DNA from: Spirosoma arboris
GTDB lineage: Bacteria; Bacteroidota; Bacteroidia; Cytophagales; Spirosomataceae
DNA length: 64,000 bases
Assembly: GCF_009754945.1 (NCBI RefSeq)
Contig: NZ_WPIN01000003.1
Span: 496,001-560,000, forward strand
Reading direction: 5' to 3'
Shown here: piece after piece, positions 44,023 to 53,096 of the stretch
Position numbering within the stretch: position 1 is the first letter of the stretch
Layout of the letters: each line of letters opens with the position of its first letter
The notes under the pieces: generated by a model
Told to the model about the DNA's origin: nothing
Seen by the model: the letters and a program-made list of their open reading frames with translations, nothing else
Databases searched by the model: none
Made by a program: the position numbers and the translations under genes

Positions 44023-44712
44023 TTAGGAATAGTGTTTTGTTGTCAGCAATGTATCGAATATGTCCGATGAAAATTCGGTAAGCGACGGTAAAATAATATC
44101 GGCAATCTTAAATTTAGGATCATTGTATTCAAAAGCACCGGGCACGGCAACTGTTTGCATTTCAGCAGCATAAGCCGATTTGAGACCGCTTCCTGAATCC
44201 TCAAACGCGAGACAATTAATGGGCAATACACCTAATTTTCGGGCCGTGCCCAAATACACATCCGGAGCTGGTTTATTACGCGCTTCCAGGGTGGCCGAAT
44301 GCCAGAGTGAAAGGGAATTACGAATACCCAGCCGATCAACTACTACTTCAATTAAACTCATGGGCGAGGCCGAGGCTATTGCCGTCGGAATACCCCGGTT
44401 TACAAAAAAGGCTATCGTGTCGAGTGCCCCCGGCATTGGCTCCGCTAGTTGAGCAATACGTTCGTGAACCCCGTGTGTAATCGTATCGGCAAGGTCTTCG
44501 AGAGTCCGCCCTTGTGCTGACTGATCAGTCCAGGGTGCTCTGGCAAACCAGTACCGCACGACCTCCAAAATGGGCATTCCAGTCGTTTGTTTACATTCTT
44601 CGTCGGTCAGATATAGACCAACAGTGGCAAATACCTCTCGTTCCATAGCCCGCCAGTGGGGTTCTGAGTCCACAAGAAGGCCATCCATATCAAATATTGC
44701 TGCGTGTATCAA
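44023..44712 (-). CDS. hxpB: HAD-IA family sugar phosphatase (HxpB-like)
   Basis: Hydrolyses small sugar phosphates such as 2-deoxyglucose-6-phosphate in the relatives studied. All HAD motifs are present in a 229-residue protein: FDMDGLLVDSEP (nucleophile Asp and acid/base Asp), TAIASASPMS (motif II), ARNKPAPDVYLG (motif III Lys) and LAFEDSGSGLKSA (motif IV). A C1-type helical cap lies between. The start codon is a TTG at 44712, since it is directly followed by the canonical IHAAIFDMDG and no ATG is available. Confidence 0.9.
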   Translation of the reverse strand: MIHAAIFDMDGLLVDSEPHWRAMEREVFATVGLYLTDEECKQTTGMPILEVVRYWFARAPWTDQSAQGRTLEDLADTITHGVHERIAQLAEPMPGALDTIAFFVNRGIPTAIASASPMSLIEVVVDRLGIRNSLSLWHSATLEARNKPAPDVYLGTARKLGVLPINCLAFEDSGSGLKSAYAAEMQTVAVPGAFEYNDPKFKIADIILPSLTEFSSDIFDTLLTTKHYS

Positions 44713-44744
44713 ATTCGTATTCTCTTGGTTTTACGCCTACTTAG

Positions 44745-44939
44745 TCAACGGGCATGCTCCGTTTGTTTTACTTTGGGTACATCATTGACTTCAAGCGTAT
44801 CGTCGTCGACAACGGTTGTATCAACGGGGGCTGTGGCCGTTTTTGTTTCTGTGCTGTGCCCACAAGCTGAGAACGAACCCAGAAAAATCAGTAGGCAGGC
44901 ACCTATAAAATGCCTAAGACGTGACGTATGAATGTTCAT
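44745..44939 (-). CDS. Small lipoprotein
   Basis: A 64-residue predicted lipoprotein: basic start (MNIHTSRLRHFIGACLLIFL), hydrophobic core and lipidated Cys26 in SFSACGHS, followed by a short acidic, Thr-rich, probably disordered tail (TTVVDDDTLEVNDVPKVKQT). The ATG at 44939 is chosen because it opens the signal peptide; the longer frame to 45053 overlaps the YciI gene. It lies between the YciI and HAD genes on the same strand. Function unknown. Confidence 0.7.
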   Translation of the reverse strand: MNIHTSRLRHFIGACLLIFLGSFSACGHSTETKTATAPVDTTVVDDDTLEVNDVPKVKQTEHAR

Positions 44940-44967
44940 TTTGATAGGCGTCAACACAAGGCTGCGC

Positions 44968-45255
44968 TCATACATTGGCCTGACGGAACGGTTTGACGTC
45001 AATCGTATCCCACACACCTTGCACAATATACGGGTCGTTTTGCAGATAGTCATTCAATTGAGCTTCGGTTTCCATGTTCAACATGAGCATCGAGCCAATC
45101 ATCTTCCCGTCTGGGTCGAGTAAAGCACCACCAAGAAGAAATTGCCCTTTTTCTTTTAGCTGACTGACATAGGCAAGATGCGCAGGACGAGCTGCCATCC
45201 GTCGGTCAAGAGCATCGGGGCCGGTATGGTCGTACGCATGAATGATATATTGCAT
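44968..45255 (-). CDS. YciI family protein
   Basis: A 95-residue ferredoxin-like (dimeric alpha/beta barrel) protein. MQYIIHAYDHTGPDALDRRM followed by ARPAHLAYV carries the His and Asp residues conserved in the YciI family, and GALLDPDGKMIGSMLMLNM completes the fold. Relatives include putative dehydrochlorinase-like enzymes, but most have no assigned reaction. First gene of a short minus-strand run with the small lipoprotein, HAD phosphatase and PhzF genes. Confidence 0.9.
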   Translation of the reverse strand: MQYIIHAYDHTGPDALDRRMAARPAHLAYVSQLKEKGQFLLGGALLDPDGKMIGSMLMLNMETEAQLNDYLQNDPYIVQGVWDTIDVKPFRQANV

Positions 45256-45505
45256 GAATCAGGGTCGCGATTTAATGATCATTTCTATTCCGAAAAGTAA
45301 GCGTTTCGGCCTTTTCTTCCTAATTTCAGACTTTTCCCTCTTTCATTTACGCCAATAGAACACAGATTTTTATGATCGTATCGATTTTAAAATGATTTAA
45401 AGAAAAAACATTGTTTTAGTATCAGTCGAGCCGTAAAGGCGCTGGTAGCTATAGAACGCTGTATTATCTTAAAAATCTGTTTTCTAAAATTCACTTCATA
45501 ACTCT

Positions 45506-47986
45506 ATGAAACACATTTCCTGTTGGCCGCTTGCTCTGTTTGCGGCATCGGTTGTTGCCCAGCCAGTTCCTAAACCTGCTGGCTCCGCGGCTCGCCCCCA
45601 ACTCACCGTCGAAACCATCATGCAGGACCCAAAAGTATGGGTCGGTACCTCACCGTCTAATCCGTTCTGGTCTGACGATTCACAAACACTTTATTTTAGC
45701 TGGAATCCTGAGAGTACGAAGGGTGATTCGCTCTATAAAGTAACGTTTATCCGCCCAATCAAAGGCAAATCACTGACTGCTTCTCAACCCGTAAAAGTAA
45801 GTCCAGTTGAGCGCCGGGCATTGGCAACTCCCCCCGTAGCAGCTTACAATCGAGCCTACACACAACGGTTGTTTGACCGGCAGGGCGATTTATTTTTACT
45901 AGATGTTAAATCAGGCAAAATCCGCCAATTGACAAATACAGTAGACGTGGAGGCTGATCCCGTTTTTTCAGGCGATGAGAAGCAGGTTGTATTTCGGCGA
46001 ACTGGTGCAGGAGCCAACCTCTTTAGTATCGATCTTCAATCCGGCGAACTCACCCAACTCACTGATTTTCGAATGGGTGCAAAAAAACCTGATCCTAAAC
46101 TGACGGATGAGGAAAAGTTTCTAAAACAGGATCAGTTGCGCCTATCGTCGGTATTAAAGGAGCGCAAAGAGAAAAAAGACGAAGGCGAACGCATCACCAA
46201 GGCCGATAAACCCAATCGCCCCAAAGAGATTTATCTTGACGACAAACAGCTGCTTGGTCCGCAATTAAGTCCCGATGGTCGCTTTGTTACGTACCGATTG
46301 AGTAAAAGTGCTACTACAGCCAAGACTGCCCAAGTGCCCAATTATGTGACCGAATCGGGCTACACAGAAGAGCTTGCTGCCCGAACTAAAGTTGGCGCCC
46401 CAACCGCTGTGCAGGAGTTTTTTGTATATGATATACGTAAAGACACCGTTCGAGTGGTTAGTACGAAAGGAATTCCAGGCATCACTGATCAACCAGCTTA
46501 CCTGAAATCGACAGGTAGCACAAAACCAGATACAGCGAAAAAAACGCGCCCTGTTGTCATCAATGGCCCTATCTGGTCTGACGATGGCAAGTTGTGTGTC
46601 GTGGTCGTTCGGTCACTCGATAACAAAGACCGGTGGATTATGCGTTTAGAGCCAGAAACACTAAAACTTTCCCTCCTCGATCGCCAGCACGACGATGCCT
46701 GGATTGCTGGCCCTGGCATCAATTGGCAGGGCATGGGCTCCTCTTCGGGGAATATGAACTTTCTGGCGGATAACCAAACCCTCTGGTTTCAGTCGGAGGC
46801 CGATGGTTACTCGCATATTTATACCGTTAATGTATTGACTGGTGTAAAAAAACAACTTACCTCAGGTAAATTTGAGGTACAACAGGTTCAGCTATCGAAA
46901 GACAAAACCCAGTTTTTCATACAAACCAATGAAGTACATCCCGGCGAACAGCATTTCTATCGGATGGCAGTTACGGGTGGAGAACGCACTCGCCTGACGA
47001 ACATGACCGGTGCCAACGATGTAACGCTCTCGCCCGACGAAACCCGAATGGCCATCCGCTACTCGTCCAGCAACCAACCCTGGGAGCTATATGTGGCCGA
47101 CCTAAGTCAACAGTCGGCAGTTGCGAGCAATAAATCGCCCCGGTCTGTGTCCTCACAAACGGCCAGTACCACTCCCCTTAAACTCACTGATTCCCAGACG
47201 GATAATTTCAAGAGTTATCCCTGGCACGAACCAACGATGGTCACTATACCAGCCCGCGATGGTCAGACGATTTATGCCCGCCTGTATAAACCAACAAATG
47301 CGAGCGGAAAAGCGGTTGTATTCGTTCATGGTGCGGGGTATTTGCAGAATGCTCATAAATGGTGGAGCTCGTATTTCCGCGAGTATATGTTTAATAACCT
47401 GCTGGTAGACAAGGGCTACACGGTACTCGATATCGACTACCGGGCCAGCGCAGGCTACGGTCGCGATTGGCGAACGGGCATCTATCGGTATATGGGTGGC
47501 AAAGACTTAGAGGATCATGTCGATGCGGCTAAGTGGTTGGTGCAAACACAGGGCGTCGATGAAAAACGAATTGGTATCTATGGGGGATCTTATGGTGGAT
47601 TCATTACCCTGATGGCGCTATTTACAACCCCCGATGTATTCAAGGCCGGGGCCGCACTTCGGCCCGTAACCGATTGGGCTGCCTACAACCACCCTTATAC
47701 GGCTAATATCCTGAATGAACCGCAGTTGGACTCCCTGTCGTACCGCCGTTCATCACCGATTTATTTTGCAGAAGGTTTAAAGAATTATCTGCTCATTTGC
47801 CACGGAATGGTCGACGTGAACGTCCATTTTCAGGATACCGTCCGATTGATCCAACGGCTAATTGAACTCAAAAAAGACAATTGGGAAGTTGCCGCCTATC
47901 CGATGGAAGATCACGGTTTTGTAGAGCCATCAAGCTGGACCGACGAATACAAGCGGATTCTGAAGCTGTTTGAAGAGCGATTGTAA
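45506..47986 (+). CDS. S9 family serine peptidase (prolyl oligopeptidase / DPP-type), exported
   Basis: An 826-residue periplasmic peptidase. The signal peptide (ending SVVAQ) is followed by a beta-propeller (about 40-560; repeats such as WSDDSQTLYFSWNPES, VFSGDEKQVVFRRTG and LSPDETRMAIRYSSS). The alpha/beta-hydrolase has nucleophile Ser in IYGGSYGGFIT, Asp in HGMVDVNVHFQD and His in PMEDHGFVEP. It should cleave short peptides after selected residues; specificity is not predictable. The gap upstream (250 bp) is AT-rich with no clear promoter core. It converges with the SprB-repeat gene, with a palindrome spanning both stop codons. Confidence 0.93.
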   Translation: MKHISCWPLALFAASVVAQPVPKPAGSAARPQLTVETIMQDPKVWVGTSPSNPFWSDDSQTLYFSWNPESTKGDSLYKVTFIRPIKGKSLTASQPVKVSPVERRALATPPVAAYNRAYTQRLFDRQGDLFLLDVKSGKIRQLTNTVDVEADPVFSGDEKQVVFRRTGAGANLFSIDLQSGELTQLTDFRMGAKKPDPKLTDEEKFLKQDQLRLSSVLKERKEKKDEGERITKADKPNRPKEIYLDDKQLLGPQLSPDGRFVTYRLSKSATTAKTAQVPNYVTESGYTEELAARTKVGAPTAVQEFFVYDIRKDTVRVVSTKGIPGITDQPAYLKSTGSTKPDTAKKTRPVVINGPIWSDDGKLCVVVVRSLDNKDRWIMRLEPETLKLSLLDRQHDDAWIAGPGINWQGMGSSSGNMNFLADNQTLWFQSEADGYSHIYTVNVLTGVKKQLTSGKFEVQQVQLSKDKTQFFIQTNEVHPGEQHFYRMAVTGGERTRLTNMTGANDVTLSPDETRMAIRYSSSNQPWELYVADLSQQSAVASNKSPRSVSSQTASTTPLKLTDSQTDNFKSYPWHEPTMVTIPARDGQTIYARLYKPTNASGKAVVFVHGAGYLQNAHKWWSSYFREYMFNNLLVDKGYTVLDIDYRASAGYGRDWRTGIYRYMGGKDLEDHVDAAKWLVQTQGVDEKRIGIYGGSYGGFITLMALFTTPDVFKAGAALRPVTDWAAYNHPYTANILNEPQLDSLSYRRSSPIYFAEGLKNYLLICHGMVDVNVHFQDTVRLIQRLIELKKDNWEVAAYPMEDHGFVEPSSWTDEYKRILKLFEERL

Positions 47987-48051
47987 TATGTATGATATAT
48001 GGTGTATGATGGGTATATATTATACATCATACACCATATATCATACATATT
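47985..48051. terminator. 27-bp-arm palindrome spanning two convergent stop codons
   Basis: Arms at 47985-48011 and 48025-48051 are perfect complements over 27 bp (core TATGATATATGGTGTATGAT). The left arm contains part of the S9 peptidase stop codon and the right arm part of the stop of the convergent gene. A bidirectional terminator is the natural reading. Confidence 0.75.
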
Positions 48052-50359
48052 ATTCCACCGCTACCCGTAGTACTGACTGCCTTGACTCAGCAGAGACTTT
48101 GAGGAGATAAAAACCTGTCGAAATGCCTTCTATCGGCCATTCTGCCTGTTTTTTACCCGTAAAGGCTGGTATTAGATACGACCTGACTGCTCGACCTGAT
48201 GCATCCAATAAGTGAATCTGCACGGCCGATCGCTCAGGTTGCTCGATCTCCAGTCGGAGTCGGTCTATAATTGGGTTAGGCACTACCCGAACAGACAAGG
48301 GCGCAACCGGTTCATTTAAAGCCGTTAGTATAAAATTTATCGCATCCGACGGGGGCGATGGGCATCCATTAACCGTCACAACAACATAATACTGACCACT
48401 CGCAAACGGTATTAATGTAGACCCATTAGCGTTTGACACTGCGGAACCCGATGTACTACCCGTGCTAACGTACCATTGTATTCCTGACGTTTGATCGACC
48501 ACCAACGTACTATTGGCTACCTGGCTAACAGTTGGTTTAGGCGGTGTAGGGTTTAGCGCTGTTAACGATACAAACACAGTACTGGTTGTGCATCGATTAC
48601 TGTCCCGAACACTCACCGTATACGTACCCTCCGACAACGAAGTCTGACTCGCGGTGACTGTTTTCAGCGTATCTCGATGGTCGGTTTGCCAGTAAACAGT
48701 AAATGGTTTTGCCCCACCAGCGATCTGAACTGTAGCTTCTCCATCATGCCCACCCGAACAGGAAACATTCTTGATCGTACCCGTCGACAGCGTAAGAGCA
48801 TTCATGTTTGTCACGGTCGCTACAACAGAATCAGCACACCCACCATCGTCCTGTACACGAAGGCGATATGTATTGGGTGGCAAGTGACTAATCTGACTCG
48901 CGGCCTGGTACGCCTGACCAATAATCTGATATTGCTGGCCTGTGCCCGTACCACCCGTACTGGTCAAATTGACTGCCCCCGTTGGACAGGTACAGCAGGT
49001 AGCCGGAATAGCTGCCGCCTGCGCTTTTAGTGGATCAACTTTTCCGACGGTTACCGATGCCAGGCTTGTACATCCATTAGCGTCGGTTCCGATGACGGTG
49101 TAGTTTCCCACAGCAACCCCGCTAATCACGCTACTACTTTGAGGAATGGTACCGGCTACAATCTGATAGGTTACGGCACCTGTTCCACCCGCAGATGTCA
49201 TCATGATAGCACCGCTGGCGGGATTAAGGCAACCAACAGGCTTCGAAACAGCCGTTAGTGTAAGTGGAGCGGGCTGCCCAATTGTTGTGCTTTGTTTACC
49301 CAGACAGCCAATGGCATCCTGAACCGTAATTTCGTATGTACTTGCTGCTAATCCTGTAAACTGAGTTCCGGTCTGAAAAGGCCCATTTCCAAGCTGGTAT
49401 TTATAGGCCCCTGATCCTCCAGAAGCCTGAACCGTTACGCTCCCATCTGCTGTACCAACGCACCGAGTTGGGGTGGGAGTTAGTTTAATCGCGAAAGGGG
49501 CTGGTTGCCCAATAGTGGCTGGCTGATAAACGACACAGTTATTTTTGTCTGAAACAATGACAGTATAGGTCGTATTTGCGACCAGGTTAATAAATGTACC
49601 CGTTGTCTGTGGTTCCGTGAGACCTTGAATTGCATAGCGATAATCGCCTACCCCACCAATAGCAGAGGCAATCAGGGCACCATCGCCCCCACCCACACAT
49701 TTGGTGTTAATGATTGTTGTGCTGACAATGATTGCTGGTGGTTGTTTAACTTCAACAGCCGTTTGCGCAGTACAGGCCTTTGTATCTTTTACCGTAACGG
49801 AATAGGTTCCTGCCTTCAGATTACCAAAAACGTTGAGATCTTTAAAGGGTTGGTTATCCAGCTGATAGTGTAGTAAGCCCTCTCCCCCACTCGTATTAAC
49901 AAGTATTACTCCATCGTTACCACCATTACAAAACGGAGATTGGGTCTCGGTGGTTAGCAGAATGGGAGAATAAACCTGCACAGTGGCAGTAGCCGTCGTT
50001 GTAGTTGTAACGATACCAGTGGAACTGGTGGCCGTCGAGCTGGTAGCAGACGTGCTGGTGACCTCGCAGATAGCGGTGTAAGTCGTCGATTGTTTCGGGG
50101 CGACGGCGATCACATTTCCCGTTTGTGCGGTTGACCAGCGCACAGCCCCATTTGCAGGGCAACCTGATACAGTAAGGCTTGTACTGGTTCCGGCACAAAC
50201 AGTTGCCGAGCTAACAGTAAGGGTTAAAGCAGAAGGAGCGGCAGGGATATTGAGAGCCAGAACAGGACTTATGAAACCAATTAATCCTAATAGCAGAAAT
50301 CCAATATTTCTGCCAATATTCTCTAGAAACCAACTCCTACATTGTATATACTTTGGCAT
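48050..50359 (-). CDS. SprB-repeat protein with T9SS type A sorting domain
   Basis: A 769-residue secreted surface protein. A signal-anchor-like N-terminus precedes an Ig-like region with a Cys pair (SATVCAGTSTSLTVSGC) and Ser/Thr-rich stretches. Six SprB-like repeats of about 75 residues then each open with a C-x-x-x-x-x-G pattern and a GG turn: CNGGNDGVILVNTSGGEG, CVGGGDGALIASAIGGVG, CVGTADGSVTVQASGGSG, CLNPASGAIMMTSAGGTG, CCTCPTGAVNLTSTGGTG and CSGGHDGEATVQIAGG. The last 80 residues (VVPNPIIDRLRLEIEQP ... GFYLLKVSAE) form a type A CTD for export by the type IX system. SprB is a gliding adhesin in Flavobacterium; adhesion is a guess here. Confidence 0.88.
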   Translation of the reverse strand: MPKYIQCRSWFLENIGRNIGFLLLGLIGFISPVLALNIPAAPSALTLTVSSATVCAGTSTSLTVSGCPANGAVRWSTAQTGNVIAVAPKQSTTYTAICEVTSTSATSSTATSSTGIVTTTTTATATVQVYSPILLTTETQSPFCNGGNDGVILVNTSGGEGLLHYQLDNQPFKDLNVFGNLKAGTYSVTVKDTKACTAQTAVEVKQPPAIIVSTTIINTKCVGGGDGALIASAIGGVGDYRYAIQGLTEPQTTGTFINLVANTTYTVIVSDKNNCVVYQPATIGQPAPFAIKLTPTPTRCVGTADGSVTVQASGGSGAYKYQLGNGPFQTGTQFTGLAASTYEITVQDAIGCLGKQSTTIGQPAPLTLTAVSKPVGCLNPASGAIMMTSAGGTGAVTYQIVAGTIPQSSSVISGVAVGNYTVIGTDANGCTSLASVTVGKVDPLKAQAAAIPATCCTCPTGAVNLTSTGGTGTGQQYQIIGQAYQAASQISHLPPNTYRLRVQDDGGCADSVVATVTNMNALTLSTGTIKNVSCSGGHDGEATVQIAGGAKPFTVYWQTDHRDTLKTVTASQTSLSEGTYTVSVRDSNRCTTSTVFVSLTALNPTPPKPTVSQVANSTLVVDQTSGIQWYVSTGSTSGSAVSNANGSTLIPFASGQYYVVVTVNGCPSPPSDAINFILTALNEPVAPLSVRVVPNPIIDRLRLEIEQPERSAVQIHLLDASGRAVRSYLIPAFTGKKQAEWPIEGISTGFYLLKVSAESRQSVLRVAVE

Positions 50360-50383
50360 ACTCAGGCAATCATAGCTAACAAA

Positions 50384-50391
50384 CAAATATA
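50384..50391 (-). promoter_or_regulatory. Predicted -7 element for the SprB-repeat gene
   Basis: The minus strand reads TATATTTG, a match to TAnnTTTG, 24 bp upstream of the ATG at 50359. No clear -33 element. Confidence 0.45.
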
Positions 50392-50527
50392 GTCCGATCA
50401 GCTAGGAAACCTATGCTACAGAGAAAGTATTATAGGTTAACTGAATACAATTTATCTTATGGGTAAGTGCAGGTGAAGTGTATGATTCTTACTGGCAGAG
50501 CGAGACAAACCTAGTATTCAGGCAGGT

Positions 50528-51058
50528 TTAATAAAACAACCCCCAATCGTCTGGGGCATCATTATCTTTATCAAATCCATTTACCCATTCAACAAATAGA
50601 AGTCGGAACTGCTCAATTTCTTCGCGAAGTACATTTAAATAAGCTGTAGCTGCCAGTTTTTCGGCTTTGCAATAGGACGTTTGGGCGAGTAGTTCGCGGG
50701 CGTGCATTTTAATAATCACCGCATTTTCCATCCGGAGAGTATATAAATCTCCTCCTTCAGCTCCAACAATCTTTGGGGCCAGCATCATGGCATTCGCCAA
50801 CATCTGCTCGTGCATCATCAGCACGTCTTCCTCTTTATTGATGGTTTCGACAATGGCCTGAGTCAGCTCCATCAATTCATTCGCTTTCCGCAGGATGGGC
50901 AAATTCTTGATACGCCGATTTTCTGCCTCCATCTCGGCACGCGCTTCTTCAGGATCATAATCCTCATCAAAGCCATCCCAATCCAGGAAGCTATCGTCGT
51001 CGTCTTCGTCGTCAAAGTTCATCGCAAAACGGGCAGGGGGAATGATTACCTTCTGCAT
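50528..51058 (-). CDS. Conserved acidic helical protein of unknown function
   Basis: A 176-residue cytoplasmic protein. It starts MQKVIIPPARFAMNF, followed by a strongly acidic stretch (DDEDDDDSFLDWDGFDEDYD, about 16-35). Then come long amphipathic helices (EEARAEMEAENRRIKNL, ANELMELTQAIVETINK, MENAVIIKMHARELLAQ), predicted to form a helical bundle. No signal peptide or catalytic motif is seen. The ATG at 51058 is preferred over a TTG at 51073. It is divergent from the Anbu-like gene across a 406-bp gap. I do not recognise the family. Confidence 0.8.
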   Translation of the reverse strand: MQKVIIPPARFAMNFDDEDDDDSFLDWDGFDEDYDPEEARAEMEAENRRIKNLPILRKANELMELTQAIVETINKEEDVLMMHEQMLANAMMLAPKIVGAEGGDLYTLRMENAVIIKMHARELLAQTSYCKAEKLAATAYLNVLREEIEQFRLLFVEWVNGFDKDNDAPDDWGLFY

Positions 51059-51464
51059 GCCAAAGTAACACAAACCTTTCCCAAAAACAAACCTTTCGTA
51101 CCCAAAAAGCCGTGCATGGTAGTCAAATTAGTTATTGACTCAGTTACGTTTCCGACTGGCAGATAGCACCAGTACAATTCGCTTTGATAACCTGACAGAG
51201 GTCGTAAATTTATGCTAATATACTCCGGCATTTATGAGCGAACAGCATTTATAAACAGGTTCATTAAAGGCTTACAAATAGCCTAAAAAGGCTTTTTTAG
51301 CCATTATGGAGGGCATTTTTCTATGGCAATTCGATAGCACACAGCAGCATTTTTTGAGAAAAGCCCCCGCTAAATCGAACAAAAACGGGGGTAACCTGTA
51401 TATTTGTCTGGTTTAATACCCAGATGCTCCCGAAGTGGACGCCCCTGATTTCCCACTGTATCGA
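51059..51464. other. Divergent intergenic region upstream of the Anbu-like gene
   Basis: A 406-bp gap between two divergent genes. It contains the predicted Anbu promoter core (51399-51406) and a GC hairpin, CCCCCG (51364-51369) with CGGGGG (51386-51391), ending 7 bp before that core. Apart from AT-rich sequence I see nothing else and no credible small gene. Confidence 0.55.
51364..51406 (+). promoter_or_regulatory. Predicted Anbu promoter with upstream dyad
   Basis: TATATTTG (51399-51406) matches TAnnTTTG and would start transcription about 52 nt before the ATG at 51465. The CCCCCG/CGGGGG dyad covers the place of the -33 element, so it could be a regulator site or simply a hairpin. Confidence 0.45.
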
Positions 51465-52202
51465 ATGACATATTGTTTAGGCGTTAAAGTTGCATCGGGC
51501 TTAGTTGCCATCGCCGACAGACGGTTGACTTCCGGCTCAGAAGTATCATCGAATCGAAAAATTTCGGTTCATGAAGTCGAAAATCACTCGCTGTTTATCA
51601 TGACCTCCGGTCTGCGCTCTGTTCGCGATAAGGCCATTACCTATTTTAGTGAGGTTCTTACCGATCAGGATCGTTCATTCAATAAGCTGTATAAAGCGGT
51701 TAACGCTTTTGGTGAACAGGTGAAGCGAGTTGCTCAGGAAGATAAATCGTCGATCATTGCGAACGGACTGAATTTCAACCTGAATGCAATTGTAGGTGGT
51801 CAGCTGGAAGACGACAACGAGCATAAATTATATATGCTGTATCCAGAAGGAAACTGGGTGGAAGTTGATCAGGGATCTCCGTTTAAAATTATTGGCAACT
51901 CTGGTTATGGCAAACCACTGTTATTCAGAAATTTATCGTACGAATCTAGTCTACAGGACGCCCTTAAAATAGGATTCCTGGCTTTCGATGCGACGCGTGT
52001 TAGTGCCAATGATGTCGATTATCCGTTAGATGTGGTTATCTATCCTAAAAACAGTTTCCACATGACCGAATATCGACTTGAAAAAGAAGATATGGATGAA
52101 GTATCACACCAATGGAGTGCTTTATTAAGCAACTCAGTCCGCAAATTACCCTCCTACTGGATGGACCCCATTTTCGAGAAAGTCCGCGCGGTAAATAAAT
52201 GA
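51465..52202 (+). CDS. Proteasome-type peptidase of the Anbu family
   Basis: Ntn-hydrolase related to HslV and proteasome beta subunits. The N-terminus MTYCLGVKVASGLVAIADRR, followed by LTSGSEVSS, matches the Anbu (COG3484) pattern, in which removal of Met exposes the catalytic Thr. An Asp (ADRR) and Lys (NRKIS) sit at the usual active-site positions, and the length (245 residues) is normal. The ATG at 51465 is the only start consistent with a Thr nucleophile; upstream codons from 51435 are not used. The transglutaminase-like gene follows after 63 bp, the classic Anbu neighbour, but the usual alpha-E and ATP-grasp-like genes are missing from this window. Confidence 0.88.
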   Translation: MTYCLGVKVASGLVAIADRRLTSGSEVSSNRKISVHEVENHSLFIMTSGLRSVRDKAITYFSEVLTDQDRSFNKLYKAVNAFGEQVKRVAQEDKSSIIANGLNFNLNAIVGGQLEDDNEHKLYMLYPEGNWVEVDQGSPFKIIGNSGYGKPLLFRNLSYESSLQDALKIGFLAFDATRVSANDVDYPLDVVIYPKNSFHMTEYRLEKEDMDEVSHQWSALLSNSVRKLPSYWMDPIFEKVRAVNK

Positions 52203-52203
52203 T

Positions 52204-52258
52204 GAATTATGAATGATGAATGGTGACAGGTCAATTCATAATTTATCATTCATAATTC
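52204..52258. repeat. Short inverted repeat between the Anbu and transglutaminase genes
   Basis: GAATTATGAATGAT (52204-52217) and its complement (52245-52258) form 14-bp perfect arms. It fills the gap between two co-directional genes. Confidence 0.7.
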
Positions 52259-52265
52259 TCCTCTC

Positions 52266-53096
52266 ATGCACCTTCACGTTCGGCACAAATCCGAGTACAC
52301 CTATGATATACCCGTGGCTTTAGGTCCGCAAACGCTTTACCTATATCCACGAATGTATCCGTATCAGCGGCTGTTAGCCTATGAACTAGTAATTGATCCG
52401 AAGCCGGCGCGAATCGTGCGGAATATCGATGTAGAAGGGAACGTACAACAGGTCGTATACTTTAATCACCCAACCTCTTATCTGAACGTTTGTGTCGATA
52501 TAGAGCTTCAGTCCGACGAGTTTAACTCGTTCGATTTCGTCCTGTTCCCTTTCGAAACGCAGCGTATACCCTTTCGGTATCCAAAAGCACAGGAGGAATT
52601 GCTCTACCCGTATCTGGAGCGTGTGGGCATTTCTGAACGTGTTGAGCACTGGGCGCGTCAACTAGCGGCCAATGCAGGCTGGCAGACGACGGCCTTTCTG
52701 ATCGCATTGAACCAGGCGATCCGACAATTTACCTACGAGATCCGTGAGCATGGTGCCCCGTTTCCGCCTGAACAAACCTTAACACTTCGAAAAGGCTCCT
52801 GTCGGGATTATACGACCTTATTTATGGCTGCCTCCCGGAGTTTGGGTATTGCTGCCCGATTCGTGAGCGGCTATCTGTTTGGTAATCCACAGCAGGAACA
52901 TCAGCTTCATGCCTGGGTAGAGGTGTATTTACCCGGTGCAGGCTGGCGTGGTTTTGATCCTACAGAGGGATCGTTTGTGGTAAATCGGCATATTTTTTTG
53001 ACGTCAACCGCCAAACCTGAACTGGCAGCTCCCATCAGCGGTACATTTATTGGCCAGACTAATTCCAGGCTTCGGGCAGAGTTGGTGTTTGTCTAA
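52266..53096 (+). CDS. Transglutaminase-like cysteine protease family protein (Anbu partner, COG1305)
   Basis: A 276-residue cytoplasmic protein with the bacterial transglutaminase N-terminal beta domain (HLHVRHKSEYTYDIPVALGP) and a papain-like core. The catalytic triad is visible: Cys in LRKGSCRDYTTLF (about 179), His in HQLHAWVEVYLP (about 217) and Asp in GFDPTEG (about 233). Members of this group found beside Anbu are thought to act on peptides or isopeptide-linked modifications. The neighbouring Anbu gene supports a joint proteolytic or amide-processing role. No signal peptide is seen. Confidence 0.9.
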   Translation: MHLHVRHKSEYTYDIPVALGPQTLYLYPRMYPYQRLLAYELVIDPKPARIVRNIDVEGNVQQVVYFNHPTSYLNVCVDIELQSDEFNSFDFVLFPFETQRIPFRYPKAQEELLYPYLERVGISERVEHWARQLAANAGWQTTAFLIALNQAIRQFTYEIREHGAPFPPEQTLTLRKGSCRDYTTLFMAASRSLGIAARFVSGYLFGNPQQEHQLHAWVEVYLPGAGWRGFDPTEGSFVVNRHIFLTSTAKPELAAPISGTFIGQTNSRLRAELVFV

